A DNA stretch of 64,000 bases from CAZHJK01 sp964533275 (GTDB lineage Bacteria > Bacillota > Clostridia > Eubacteriales > Garciellaceae), in contig CAZHJK010000009.1 in NCBI GenBank assembly GCA_964533275.1, positions 1 through 64,000 of the forward strand, given 5' to 3'. A program made the translations under genes and the position numbers. Each line of letters starts with the position of its first letter. The stretch's first letter is position 1. Under the pieces are notes generated by a model, which was not told where the DNA came from, ran no database searches, and was given only the letters and a program-made list of their open reading frames with translations. Shown here piece by piece: positions 24,925-34,243 of the stretch.

Positions 24925-25584
24925 TTATTCATTTAAATCCTTATATTCTCCAGTAACTAAATAGATAATTGCCTCACATATATTTGTTATATGATCTGCT
25001 ACACGCTCTAAATATCTACCTATAAATAAAAAATGTGTAGCTTGTGTAATCTTTTTTGGATCCTCCATCATATAGCACAATAATTCCATATATACTTGTT
25101 TAAATAATGCATCTATTTCATCATCTCTTAATGATATTTCCTGAGCAAGGTCAATATCCTCCTTCACATAAGAATCTATAGAATCCTTTAGCATTATAAT
25201 AGTTAAATCTGCCATTCGAGGTATATCAATTAAAGGCTTAATATATGTTTCCTTATAGATTCTTTTTGTTATTTTAGCTATATCTACAGCATGGTCCGCA
25301 ATTCTTTCTAAGTCTGTAATAATTTTTAAAGCTGTTGCTACTAATCTTAAATCCTTAGCCAAAGGCTGTTGTCTTGCTATTAATTTGATACAAAAATCTT
25401 GTATTTCAATTTCTTTTTTATCAACTTCTTCATCTGACATTATAACCTTCTCAGCTAACTCAGGGTCTTTTTCTATTAAAGATACTATAGATTTTGTCAA
25501 CATTTCTTCTACCATTGCACTCATTAATAAGATATCACCATGTAATTTTTTTAATTCTTCATCAAAATGCATACGAATTGTCAT
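24925..25584 (-). CDS. phoU: Phosphate-signalling protein PhoU
   Basis: A 219-residue all-helical protein with two PhoU three-helix repeats, each carrying a metal-binding E/D-rich segment (LERIADHAVDIAKI at about 90-105 and LERVADHITNICEA near 195). PhoU couples the PstSCAB transporter to the PhoR kinase and limits phosphate uptake when phosphate is plentiful. It is the last gene of the pst operon, 15 bp after pstB, with AAGGAGGAGG upstream. Confidence 0.97.
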   Translation of the reverse strand: MTIRMHFDEELKKLHGDILLMSAMVEEMLTKSIVSLIEKDPELAEKVIMSDEEVDKKEIEIQDFCIKLIARQQPLAKDLRLVATALKIITDLERIADHAVDIAKITKRIYKETYIKPLIDIPRMADLTIIMLKDSIDSYVKEDIDLAQEISLRDDEIDALFKQVYMELLCYMMEDPKKITQATHFLFIGRYLERVADHITNICEAIIYLVTGEYKDLNE

Positions 25585-25599
25585 ATAATCCTCCTCCTT

Positions 25600-26355
25600 T
25601 TAACCAAATCTTCCAGTTATATAATCTTCGGTTCTTTTATCCATAGGGCGATAAAAAACATCTTCAGTAGATCCTGTTTCAATAACTTCTCCATTTAGAA
25701 AAAATGAAGTATAATCAGAAATTCTTCCAGCTTGTTGCATATTATGGGTAACGATTATGACAGTATAGTGTTTTTTTAAATCCCTCATTAGTTCCTCTAT
25801 TCTTAAGGTAGATGCAGGGTCTAATGCTGAGGTTGGTTCGTCCATTAACAATACCTCGGGCTCAACTGCTAATACTCTTGCTATACAAATCCTTTGTTGC
25901 TGCCCACCTGAAAGACTTAATGCATTTTTTCGTAATCGATCCTTTACTTCATCCCAAATAGCAGCTCCACGCAGACTTTTTTCAACAATTTCATCTAATT
26001 TAGATTTCTTCTTAATTCCATGGGCTTTTGGTCCATAGGCGATGTTATCGTATATACTCATTGGAAATGGATTTGGTTTTTGGAAAACCATTCCAACGCG
26101 TTTTCGTAATTGAATAACATCTGTATTTTCATATATATTTACATTATCAATAAAAACGTCCCCATTTATTTTGACATTATCGATTAAATCATTCATTCTA
26201 TTTATAGATTTTATAAAAGTAGACTTACCACAACCCGAAGGCCCAATTAATGCAGATATTTTTTTATCCTCAAAATTAATATTTATATTCTTTAATGCTT
26301 CAAAATCACTATAAAAAAGATTGAGATCCTTTACTGATATTTTTGCTTCAACCAT
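25600..26355 (-). CDS. pstB: Phosphate ABC transporter ATP-binding protein PstB
   Basis: This ATPase drives high-affinity phosphate import. It has Walker A GPSGCGKST, the Q loop, the signature LSGGQQQRICIARVLA and Walker B VLLMDEPTSALD. The start at 26355 (MVEAKIS) is chosen because GGAAGG lies nine bases upstream; the ATG at 26364 abuts that site. It is 17 bp from pstA. Confidence 0.97.
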   Translation of the reverse strand: MVEAKISVKDLNLFYSDFEALKNININFEDKKISALIGPSGCGKSTFIKSINRMNDLIDNVKINGDVFIDNVNIYENTDVIQLRKRVGMVFQKPNPFPMSIYDNIAYGPKAHGIKKKSKLDEIVEKSLRGAAIWDEVKDRLRKNALSLSGGQQQRICIARVLAVEPEVLLMDEPTSALDPASTLRIEELMRDLKKHYTVIIVTHNMQQAGRISDYTSFFLNGEVIETGSTEDVFYRPMDKRTEDYITGRFG

Positions 26356-26372
26356 TATACACATCCTTCCGA

Positions 26373-27206
26373 TTAAATATTTCTTTTTCTATTTAAGAAC
26401 AATCCAATTTTATTTGCAGTTAAATTTATGACTAAAATCATTATTACTAAGACTGTAGCTGTTGCATATGCGGTATCAAAATCAATCATTTCACTTGCCA
26501 ATAAATACATATGAACAGATAAGGTTCTTCCAGAGTCCATGATACTTGTTGGAACTTCTGGTACCATACCCGCTGTTAGATAAACAGCAGCACTTTCTCC
26601 TACAATCCTCCCTATATTTAAAATTATAGCTGTTACAATACCTGGAAGAGCACTCGGTAAAACAACATATAATATCGTTCTAAGTTTTGAAGCTCCTAAG
26701 CCTAGACTTCCTTCTCTGTAACTATTTGGTATAGCCCTTAAGGCCTCTTCTGTAGTACGAATTATATTAGGTAACACCATAATACTTAAGGTTATTGCAC
26801 CAGATAATAGGGAAAATGATAATCCAAATACCATATAAAAAAATGTCATTCCAAATAAACCATAAATAATAGATGGAATACCAGATAAACTTTCTGTTGC
26901 AAACCTTATAATTCGTACAATTTTGCCTGGTTTAGCATATTCTACTAAATAAATTGCTGCGAAAATACCGATAGGTGTAGAAATAATTAATGATAAAGCA
27001 ACTAAATATAAAGTAGTTACAATCATAGGCCATAGTGCATTTTCTACTTCTCTTGGAGTACTAGTCAAAAATTCCCAGTTAATAACTCCAATTCCATTTA
27101 CCACTATATATAATAAAATCCAAAGCAATATCCCAATTGTAAATATTGCTGATAGCCAAATAAGTGCCTTTAATACATATTCATTTACTTTAATATTACC
27201 TTTCAA
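26373..27206 (-). CDS. pstA: Phosphate ABC transporter permease PstA
   Basis: A 277-residue inner-membrane protein with about six transmembrane helices and the permease coupling motif EALRAIPNSYREGSLGLGAS. It pairs with PstC to form the phosphate channel. Only two bases separate it from pstC, so the two are translationally coupled. Confidence 0.96.
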   Translation of the reverse strand: MKGNIKVNEYVLKALIWLSAIFTIGILLWILLYIVVNGIGVINWEFLTSTPREVENALWPMIVTTLYLVALSLIISTPIGIFAAIYLVEYAKPGKIVRIIRFATESLSGIPSIIYGLFGMTFFYMVFGLSFSLLSGAITLSIMVLPNIIRTTEEALRAIPNSYREGSLGLGASKLRTILYVVLPSALPGIVTAIILNIGRIVGESAAVYLTAGMVPEVPTSIMDSGRTLSVHMYLLASEMIDFDTAYATATVLVIMILVINLTANKIGLFLNRKRNI

Positions 27207-27208
27207 AT

Positions 27209-28141
27209 CTATTCACCTACCTTATGGGTCATAATGTTTAGGATCAGGTTGATTATCATAATAAATATAAATAAAATCACACCAGTAGCAAACAAAGCAT
27301 CTTCTTGTAATCCCATAGCATATTTCATTTCTAAGGCAATATGACCTGTCATAGTTCTTAATTTATCCGTTAGACTACTAGGTATAATTGCAGCATTTCC
27401 CGAAACCAATATAACAGCCATAGTCTCTCCTACTGCCCTTCCAATTCCTAAAATTACTCCAGCGAGTATACCAGATTTTGCTGCTGGTAAAATCACTTTA
27501 AAAATGGTGTTTATATGGGAGGCACCTAATGCTAATGCTCCCTCCTTATATTCCCTTGGAACTGAATTAATAGAGGAAACAGATATGCTTATGATGGTTG
27601 GTAAAATCATAATTCCTAAGATTAAACTTGTAGCTAGTAAACTATTTCCACTTCCTCCAATATGTTTATATATTATTGGAACAAATACAACCAAACCAAA
27701 AAACCCATAAACTACTGATGGTATTCCTGCTAAAAGTGCAACTGCAGGTTGAATAATCCTTACAAATTTTTTAGGAACTATTTCTGCTATGAAAATCGCA
27801 GTAAAAACCCCTATGGGAACTCCTATAATAATAGCTCCTAAGGTAGAATATATGGAGCCCATAATCATAGGTAATATCCCATATAGTTTTCCTGAGGGCT
27901 TCCATTCCCCACCAAATACAAAATCCTTAAGTCCAATCTCAAATATCGCTGGTGTGCCTCTATAAAAAATGAAAATTGTAATTATTATAATGCATAAAAC
28001 TGCTATAGCTGCACTTATAAAAAATAGTTTTTCTATTGCTTTTGCTCCAATACTTCCCAATTTGTTTCCAGTCCAAAATTTATTGGGCTTTGCATTTAAT
28101 TTATTATCAAATTTTCTACTGTTCTTTTTCTTTTCTTCCAT
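27209..28141 (-). CDS. pstC: Phosphate ABC transporter permease PstC
   Basis: A ~310-residue permease with six predicted transmembrane helices, the conserved RIIQPAVALLAGIPSVVYGF and the coupling motif SVPREYKEGALALGAS. The ATG at 28141 is preferred, although it lies 15 bases from GGAGGTG. The frame is open to a TTG at 28165, which is inside that site. Confidence 0.94.
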   Translation of the reverse strand: MEEKKKNSRKFDNKLNAKPNKFWTGNKLGSIGAKAIEKLFFISAAIAVLCIIIITIFIFYRGTPAIFEIGLKDFVFGGEWKPSGKLYGILPMIMGSIYSTLGAIIIGVPIGVFTAIFIAEIVPKKFVRIIQPAVALLAGIPSVVYGFFGLVVFVPIIYKHIGGSGNSLLATSLILGIMILPTIISISVSSINSVPREYKEGALALGASHINTIFKVILPAAKSGILAGVILGIGRAVGETMAVILVSGNAAIIPSSLTDKLRTMTGHIALEMKYAMGLQEDALFATGVILFIFIMIINLILNIMTHKVGE

Positions 28142-28176
28142 TTGTTGAATTTTTATCACCTCCAAAATACAGTATT

Positions 28177-28207
28177 ATCAACATAAACTATTCTTAGTTA
28201 TGTTGAT
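28177..28207 (-). terminator. Intercistronic hairpin between pstS and pstC
   Basis: A perfect 10 bp stem, ATCAACATAA/TTATGTTGAT, lies after pstS without a strong T run. Such hairpins often stabilise the pstS message or partly terminate it, so that the binding protein is made in excess over the permeases. Confidence 0.55.
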
Positions 28208-28234
28208 AAAAGGACCTGTTAATTACTTTTTTCA

Positions 28235-29086
28235 TTAGTTTACAGATATTACTCCTTCTTCTACAACAATCTCTTGACCTTCTGGGCTAAACACAAAGTC
28301 TAAATATGCTTGAGTAGCATCGCTTACTTCACCCTTTGTTAACATTAAGAATGGTCTTGAAACTTTATAAGTTCCTGCTTTAATATTTTCAACAGTGGGC
28401 TCTACTCCATCAGCCTTTAATGTTTTTACTTGTTCATCTAGATAAGATAGGGAAAGATATCCGATGGATGTTTCCTTTTGGGCTACACTAGCATAAACTG
28501 CTCCATTACCATCTGATATGGTTGCATCTTGCTTTACTAAGGTTCCTTCATCACTTTCTAATCCCATTAATTCTTCAAAGGCTCCCCTTGTTCCTGAACC
28601 TTCTTCACGACTAATCACTTCTATAACAGCATCTTTTCCACCGACTTCACTCCAATTTGTAATATCACCTTTATAAATCTTAGAGATTTGCTTTGCTGTT
28701 AAATCAGATACCTCATTACTGGGATGAACTACTATTGCAATTCCATCATAGGCAATTATATGCTCTTCTATACCTAATTCCTTTTCTTCATCTTTCAAAT
28801 TCCTTGAAGACATTCCTATATCTGCTGAACCGTCAACAGAAGCTTTTATACCTGCTGATGAACCAACCCCTTGAACTTCTACTTTTACTCCAGTTTCTTT
28901 TTCAGTAAAAGCATCAGCTAATTCTTGTGCCACTGGAGTTACCGATGTAGAACCTACTAATGTAATAGTACCAGATAAACCTCCTTCTTCTGTGGTCTCT
29001 TGATTTGTAGAACAAGCTGATGATAATGCAGTTAAAGCAATCAATATTAATAACATAATTACAGATTTCTTACTAAATGTTTTCAT
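28235..29086 (-). CDS. pstS: Phosphate-binding lipoprotein PstS
   Basis: A 283-residue periplasm-side binding protein with a lipoprotein signal (LTALSSACS, Cys near residue 25). It has the PBP fold with the phosphate-contacting segments LVGSTSVTP, DIGMSSRNL and SREEGSGTRGAFEEL. It captures phosphate for the PstCA channel. It is the first gene of the operon; the start has AAGGAG upstream and the promoter region carries Pho boxes. Confidence 0.97.
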   Translation of the reverse strand: MKTFSKKSVIMLLILIALTALSSACSTNQETTEEGGLSGTITLVGSTSVTPVAQELADAFTEKETGVKVEVQGVGSSAGIKASVDGSADIGMSSRNLKDEEKELGIEEHIIAYDGIAIVVHPSNEVSDLTAKQISKIYKGDITNWSEVGGKDAVIEVISREEGSGTRGAFEELMGLESDEGTLVKQDATISDGNGAVYASVAQKETSIGYLSLSYLDEQVKTLKADGVEPTVENIKAGTYKVSRPFLMLTKGEVSDATQAYLDFVFSPEGQEIVVEEGVISVN

Positions 29087-29140
29087 ATTTTACTCCTTTC
29101 TATTTTCTTTTTGTATTTTACAATTATAAGTTTAGCAAGA

Positions 29141-29193
29141 ATAGTAATTCCTTTGGTTGATTCTAGGTTATAAACATGTTAAGTTTATGTTAA
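29141..29193 (-). promoter_or_regulatory. Triple Pho box and -10 element of pstS
   Basis: On the minus strand TTAACA occurs at 29188-29193 and 29177-29182, and a degenerate ATAACC at 29166-29171. The strict 11 bp period is that of the PhoP/PhoB box. A -10-like TACTAT lies at 29141-29146, about 20 bp from the last repeat, as expected when PhoP replaces the -35. TATAAT at 29123-29128 is an alternative -10. Confidence 0.75.
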
Positions 29194-29212
29194 ATAAATT
29201 TAGAAATGAGAA

Positions 29213-29256
29213 AAGCTAGCACCTAAATATTTTAATAAACATCTAGTGCTAGCTTT
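29213..29256. terminator. Terminator after phoR
   Basis: AAGCTAGCAC pairs with GTGCTAGCTT, followed by TTTTC on the minus strand. It separates phoPR from the pst operon, so the two have independent promoters. Confidence 0.7.
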
Positions 29257-29287
29257 ATTAATTGCAATTATGAAAATTTCTTTTCTA

Positions 29288-31048
29288 TTATTTAATTGGA
29301 ATATAAAGTATAAAGCTTGTTCCTTTCCCTAATTCACTTTCTAGTCTAATTTTTCCATTCATAGATTGTAAGATATGCTTTACTATCGCTAAGCCTAAGC
29401 CTGTTCCTCCATCTGTTCTTGAACGCCCTTTATCTACACGATAAAATCTTTCAAATAATCGCGGAATATCTTCTTTAGGGATTCCAATCCCATTATCTCT
29501 AATCTCTATTACAATATTATTTTCTTGTCTTTTAGCTATAATATCTATCGCTCCATCTTCAGGTGTGTATTTTATAGCATTATCTATAATATTAATCAAC
29601 ATTTGTTTAAATTGATCTATATTAAAAGATATAGGCGGCAGGTCTGTGCTGATTTTTGTACTTATATTGATATTCTTTTTATCAGCTAATTGTTGGACCA
29701 TTTGAACTATCTCTTGCAGAGTTTCCTTAATTATAATCTTTTTTACATTATGTGGACTTTTGCTGTTTTCTAAATTAGATAACATTAATATATCTTCTAC
29801 AAGGCGTATTAGCCTTTCGGATTCATAATATATTATTTCTAAAAACTTATCCCTTGTATTCTCATCTTCAACTCCACCGCTTCTTAGGGTTTCAACAAAA
29901 CCTTTGATAGATGTAACTGGTGATTTTAGTTCATGGGAAACATTAGCCACAAAATCCTTTCTAATATTTTCTAATTTTCTCAATTCTGTTAAATCTCTTA
30001 TTACAATTACTACCCCACTTATCCTTTCATCTTTTGCTAAATATCTTATTGGATTTGAATAAATCTTGAGTATTCTTTTCTTTGGATAATCAATTTGGAT
30101 TTCAATAGAATTTTCCATATTATTATTTGATATGTTTTCTAATTCATTATATAATTTTACATTTCGAATAAATGTTAAAATGTTTTTTCCTACTACAATC
30201 TCTTCTTCTTTGATATGGAATAATTCTTTTGCAGAAGGATTCATAAGCATAATGTTTTTATTTAAATCAACAGCAATAATTCCATCTTTCATACTATCTA
30301 AAACAGTTTCAAATTTAGTATTTTGTATTTTTAATTCTTCAATAGAGACCTTTAATTTGATTGCCATTTCATTAAAGGATTGGGCTAATTCCCCCAACTC
30401 ATCTTTACTATTATTTTTAATTGTATTTTCAAAATTTCCCTTTGCAAGCTCTTTAGCTTGTAAAGTTAATTCTTTTATGGGTTTAGTGACATAGTATATG
30501 TAAATGTAAGCTATTATTGAAGATATTATTATCCCAATAATAGAAGCAATTATTATATTTTTAATTAGTTTACTGTAAATCAAATTTAATTCATGTAATG
30601 GAATTGATAATCTAGTTGCACCTATAATCTTTTCGTTTTTTATAATTGGAATTGCATAATACATCATATCTTCTTCTAATGTATCACTGTACCTAATAAT
30701 ACTATCTTCTTCTCCCATTAATGCCTTTTTTACTTCAATTCGCGTCCTATGGTTATCCATTGCATCTATGTTTTTATGGGAATCGTATAAAACATTACCA
30801 TCTAAATTAATTATTGTAATCCTATTATTGGTATTTTTTGCGATTAGCTCTATATTATCAACACTTATATTTTCCGAGACCAGATTTTCACCATATACAT
30901 ATTCTGCTACTAAATGGGCATCATCCTTTAATCTTGTTTCTATATTAGAAAGATAAACACTCTTTGAAACCTCCATAGAAAGAATACCTGTTAAAGAAAT
31001 GCCAATTATTAATACTATTAAAAAAACAATAAATATTTTTTTATACAT
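29288..31048 (-). CDS. phoR: Phosphate-responsive sensor histidine kinase PhoR
   Basis: A 586-residue kinase: transmembrane helix near residues 5-26, an extracytoplasmic loop, a second helix near 160-185, HAMP, a PAS domain (KFETVLDSMKDGIIAVDLN), the HisKA box NVSHELKSPVTSIKG with the phospho-accepting histidine, and an HATPase domain (IDNAIKYTPEDGAI; DNGIGIPKEDIPRLFERFYR; GTGLGLAIVK). The start at 31048 (MYKKIF) is chosen for its AGAGG nine bases upstream. The gene follows phoP by 12 bp and adjoins pst, which supports the phosphate assignment. Confidence 0.93.
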   Translation of the reverse strand: MYKKIFIVFLIVLIIGISLTGILSMEVSKSVYLSNIETRLKDDAHLVAEYVYGENLVSENISVDNIELIAKNTNNRITIINLDGNVLYDSHKNIDAMDNHRTRIEVKKALMGEEDSIIRYSDTLEEDMMYYAIPIIKNEKIIGATRLSIPLHELNLIYSKLIKNIIIASIIGIIISSIIAYIYIYYVTKPIKELTLQAKELAKGNFENTIKNNSKDELGELAQSFNEMAIKLKVSIEELKIQNTKFETVLDSMKDGIIAVDLNKNIMLMNPSAKELFHIKEEEIVVGKNILTFIRNVKLYNELENISNNNMENSIEIQIDYPKKRILKIYSNPIRYLAKDERISGVVIVIRDLTELRKLENIRKDFVANVSHELKSPVTSIKGFVETLRSGGVEDENTRDKFLEIIYYESERLIRLVEDILMLSNLENSKSPHNVKKIIIKETLQEIVQMVQQLADKKNINISTKISTDLPPISFNIDQFKQMLINIIDNAIKYTPEDGAIDIIAKRQENNIVIEIRDNGIGIPKEDIPRLFERFYRVDKGRSRTDGGTGLGLAIVKHILQSMNGKIRLESELGKGTSFILYIPIK

Positions 31049-31060
31049 GATATTCATCCT

Positions 31061-31753
31061 CTATTCAATTATTCTATATCCCACTCCTCTAATAGTATCT
31101 ATTAAACATGTAGTTTCTTCTTCTAGCTTTTTTCTTAAGTGCCTAATATGAACATCTACAGTTCTTGTACCTTCAAAATATTCATATCCCCAGATTTTAT
31201 CTAATAAATAATCTCTAGTTAACACCTTACCTCTATTGGTAGCTAAAAGGTATAATAATTCAAATTCCTTTAGGGTTAAATTAATCTTTTTATCATTTTT
31301 AAATACTTCGTAACCTCTCTTGTCAATTAATATATCTCCTACTTTTATAACTATATCATTTTCAGTATTATTATTTATAGTAGTACGTCTTAAATTTGCT
31401 CTTATCCTTGCGATTAATTCCTTTATACTAAAAGGTTTAGTGATATAATCATCAGCTCCTATTTCTAGTCCCAGTACCTTATCGATTTCTTCACTTTTAG
31501 CTGTAAGCATTATTATTGGTAAATAATTTAACTCTTGATTTTGTCTTATTTCTTTACATATCTCAATACCGTCTTTTCCTGGTAACATTAAATCTAAAAT
31601 AATTAAATCAGGCTTTTCCTTAGCTATTATTTCTAATGCGTTAGTTCCATCTAATAAATTTATAACTATATATTGCTCCTTATTTAGATTAAAGGTTAAT
31701 AGTTCCTGTATATGTTCTTCATCTTCAATAATTAATATTTTTTCCTTTGACAT
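31061..31753 (-). CDS. phoP: Phosphate regulon response regulator PhoP/PhoB
   Basis: A 230-residue OmpR-family regulator. The receiver domain has the acidic pair DEEH, the phospho-accepting Asp in LIILDLMLPG and Lys in ITKPFSIKELIAR. The C-terminal winged helix includes LTLKEFELLYLLATNRGKVL and DVHIRHLRKKLEE. It should bind the 11 bp-spaced boxes upstream of pstS. It is the first gene of phoP-phoR, with GGAGAG upstream. Confidence 0.94.
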   Translation of the reverse strand: MSKEKILIIEDEEHIQELLTFNLNKEQYIVINLLDGTNALEIIAKEKPDLIILDLMLPGKDGIEICKEIRQNQELNYLPIIMLTAKSEEIDKVLGLEIGADDYITKPFSIKELIARIRANLRRTTINNNTENDIVIKVGDILIDKRGYEVFKNDKKINLTLKEFELLYLLATNRGKVLTRDYLLDKIWGYEYFEGTRTVDVHIRHLRKKLEEETTCLIDTIRGVGYRIIE

Positions 31754-31856
31754 AATATCTCTCCTATACTTAAAATATTATAATCTTAATTATTACATTT
31801 ATTATAGCTCTTAAATGTTCTTATACTTTAGAAACTTTGTCAATATTTAAATTATA

Positions 31857-31885
31857 TTGATTAAAATTTTAAATGTCTTTATAAT
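31857..31885 (+). promoter_or_regulatory. Sigma-A promoter of the folT transcript
   Basis: TTGATT (31857-31862), a 17 bp spacer and TATAAT (31880-31885) place the transcription start near 31892, just before the riboswitch. Confidence 0.7.
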
Positions 31886-31918
31886 GGGTAATATAATTAT
31901 ATCCATAATTTCATAAAT

Positions 31919-32020
31919 GACAGAGTAGGTTTAGATGCGTTAAGTGCTAGTTGGACGGGAAGTTGCCACTAGACGAAAAACTTAATTAAGTTTGCGATAT
32001 CTTTACCGCATTCCGCTGTC
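31919..32020 (+). promoter_or_regulatory. Tetrahydrofolate (THF) riboswitch
   Basis: The conserved pieces of the folate-sensing aptamer are present: GAGTAGG near the 5' end, GATGCGTTAAGTG, the internal GGGAAGTTGCC, ACGAAAA, and the 3' segment TTTACCGCATTCCGCT. The outer helix closes as GACAG/CTGTC. Downstream, CTCTCTTTA (32030-32039) can pair with the GAGAGGAGG ribosome site before folT, which suggests control of translation. The following gene is a folate transporter, fitting the ligand. Confidence 0.9.
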
Positions 32021-32083
32021 ACTAAAGGAACTCTCTTTAAGTGACGCATGTCGTTTTAACAATTTTAGAGAGGAGGTTTATGG

Positions 32084-32593
32084 ATGAATAAAACACGATC
32101 CTTGGTTTTTATAGCTATATTAATTGCTATAGAGGTAATTTTAACTCGATTTTTCGCAATTGAAACCCCTATAGTACGAATCGGATTTGGCTTTATAGCA
32201 ATATCATTATCCTCAATGTTATTTGGACCTTTAGTAGGAGGTATCACTGCTGCTCTTGCTGATGTATTAGGTATGATGATCTTTCCAAAGGGAGCATTTT
32301 TCCCTGGCTTTACACTAAGTGCATTTTTAGGTGGCTTAACCTATGGTATTTTTCTATACAATAGACCAAAGTCCTGGTTAAATATCTTTTTAGCTGTATT
32401 TATCATAACACTATTTATTAATTTAGGTTTAAATACCCTATGGATTGCAATGATGACAGGTAAAGCATATATTGTATTATTGGTACCTAGAATTATAAAA
32501 GAAATAATTGTATTACCGATTCAAATCTTAGTAATTCATTTAACCTGGGAATATATAGGTAAAAACATACGAGAAAAACTATTCGTTTTGTAA
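32084..32593 (+). CDS. folT: Folate ECF transporter substrate-binding subunit FolT
   Basis: A 169-residue membrane protein with about six hydrophobic helices and the S-component N-terminus FIAILIAIEVILTRF, with an Ala-rich first helix. S components bind the vitamin and share the EcfA/A'/T energising module, which is not in this window. The THF riboswitch upstream identifies folate as the ligand. The out-of-frame ATG five bases earlier meets a stop at once; the real start follows GAGGAGG. Confidence 0.92.
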   Translation: MNKTRSLVFIAILIAIEVILTRFFAIETPIVRIGFGFIAISLSSMLFGPLVGGITAALADVLGMMIFPKGAFFPGFTLSAFLGGLTYGIFLYNRPKSWLNIFLAVFIITLFINLGLNTLWIAMMTGKAYIVLLVPRIIKEIIVLPIQILVIHLTWEYIGKNIREKLFVL

Positions 32594-32599
32594 TTTGAT

Positions 32600-32637
32600 A
32601 AAGGATTTAGCTGATTTGCTAAATCCTTTTATTTTAA
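32600..32637 (+). terminator. Terminator of folT
   Basis: AAAGGATTTAGC pairs with GCTAAATCCTTT and is followed by TATTTT. Confidence 0.85.
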
Positions 32638-32643
32638 TATTCA

Positions 32644-33864
32644 TTAATCTTTCATTAATCTTTTTTCACCTTTTATTTGATGTATTGGTTGGATATTTTG
32701 AGTTACTTCTAAGGTTCCCATATATTCTCCATATTCATCTCGTACAGCAAAATACCGTATATATACGAAAAGTTCTCCCATTTGTATCCAAAATTCTTCA
32801 CTATCTTTTTTCCCTGATTTAAAGTCGCTTACTATTTCTTCTACCACATGGACACTAGCCGGTGGATGACAATTAGAAACCTCTCTACCTATTACAGATT
32901 TTGTTCGTGCAAAGATTCTTTCCTTTGATTGGGAGAAATATTTTACAATATCATTCTTATCTACAAAGGTAATATCTACAGGAAGATTATTAAATATCGC
33001 ACTTATCTCCTTTGGAGACAAAAATCCAGTTTCAAATTTTATATATCCACTATCCTGCTTTGCGCTTTCTTCGACTTCCTGATCATCAGGTGTAAATCTT
33101 TCTGGCTCCCACTTTTCTGCAGGACCAGTAAGGCAATACCCTATTTCTTCACTCTCTTCCATAACAATAATCCACTCATCTTGAGTAAGATTATCAATAG
33201 TCATTGGGAATAGAATGCTTTCCTCTTTAAATATCATTTCATTTATTTCATAGTTTAAATCTTGAATCTTATTTGAAATAACTTCTTTATCTAAATCTTC
33301 TTTCTTTAATAGAACCTTTACTTCCTTAATCCTATCCCTAATCTCATCATCAACACCCCACATTACTTTAGGTGGAGCTGTAACTCCATACTTTTCTAGA
33401 TAGGGAAAGATTAGATTTTCCTTACGACTATAGTGCTTATCTATGTCATAAAGCAAGTTTAAATCTTCTAATAATTTATTAGCTTCTTCTCTATTGGGAT
33501 TTTCCTCGAATTCCTTTAAATGAGGTTCTATGTTTTCTTGTATTAATTTTTCTAGTGCTCTATTCTCTAACATAAAGGTATGTATTGGATGTCCTGGAAT
33601 TTCCTTAGCATCCCTATGTATATCCTCTATAGATCCTTTAAATGCAGCAGCATGTACATTACATAAGCGTTGTACCTCTTGTACTGGCATTCCCTCCATA
33701 ATTATCTCCTGCTCAATATCAGATATCTCTCTTGCAGATACTCCCCCAAATAACTTTTCAAATTTCGGCTTTACTTCTTCTAAACCCTTACCTTCATGCA
33801 GTTCCATTATCATTTCTTTTAGTGCCTTTTTTCGATGCTCCCTGTTATTAATAAGCTCGCTCAT
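32644..33864 (-). CDS. DUF438/hemerythrin/PAS-domain protein
   Basis: A 406-residue protein with an N-terminal DUF438 domain (about 15-80), a hemerythrin-like HHE bundle (HPIHTFMLEN, DKHYSRKENLIFPYLEKYG and FKEESILFPMT supply His/Glu ligands) and a C-terminal PAS domain (about 290-400, LPVDITFVDKNDIVKYF). This combination is common in anaerobes and is thought to sense or handle oxygen, nitric oxide or iron. Its exact role is unproven. It forms a unit with the DUF1858 gene 13 bp upstream. Confidence 0.88.
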   Translation of the reverse strand: MSELINNREHRKKALKEMIMELHEGKGLEEVKPKFEKLFGGVSAREISDIEQEIIMEGMPVQEVQRLCNVHAAAFKGSIEDIHRDAKEIPGHPIHTFMLENRALEKLIQENIEPHLKEFEENPNREEANKLLEDLNLLYDIDKHYSRKENLIFPYLEKYGVTAPPKVMWGVDDEIRDRIKEVKVLLKKEDLDKEVISNKIQDLNYEINEMIFKEESILFPMTIDNLTQDEWIIVMEESEEIGYCLTGPAEKWEPERFTPDDQEVEESAKQDSGYIKFETGFLSPKEISAIFNNLPVDITFVDKNDIVKYFSQSKERIFARTKSVIGREVSNCHPPASVHVVEEIVSDFKSGKKDSEEFWIQMGELFVYIRYFAVRDEYGEYMGTLEVTQNIQPIHQIKGEKRLMKD

Positions 33865-33877
33865 TATATTTCCTCCC

Positions 33878-34105
33878 TTATTCTATAATCTCATAACCCT
33901 TATTCTTAAATATCTTTTTGATATGTTCAATATCTATTTTTTTCATTCTGGCTCCCTTATATATAGTCATTATCCTACCTGCAGTGTTAATCATTCCAGG
34001 CTTACTAATATCTTCAAAGCCTATTTCCTTCATTATCTCTAATATATCAGGATTGTCTTGGGAAATATCGAATATAGTTTTATTTAAATCTAGTATTTTT
34101 TTCAT
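33878..34105 (-). CDS. DUF1858-domain protein
   Basis: A 75-residue protein with the DUF1858 signature at the N-terminus (LNKTIFDISQDNPDILEIM then KEIGF). In NO/iron-related proteins such as ScdA/Ric a similar domain precedes a hemerythrin domain; here the two parts are separate adjacent genes. It starts after AGGAGAG, and the DUF438 protein follows directly. Confidence 0.82.
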   Translation of the reverse strand: MKKILDLNKTIFDISQDNPDILEIMKEIGFEDISKPGMINTAGRIMTIYKGARMKKIDIEHIKKIFKNKGYEIIE

Positions 34106-34243
34106 ATTCTCTCTCCTTAGAACGCAACAAAAAAATCTTTCATTCTTCTTTATTTTTACCCAAATCCTAATAATAAAATCATAAAATACTACATACTTAG
34201 AAGTTTTAAAATATAATCGCGGCTTATTTTACCTTACTTAGAA

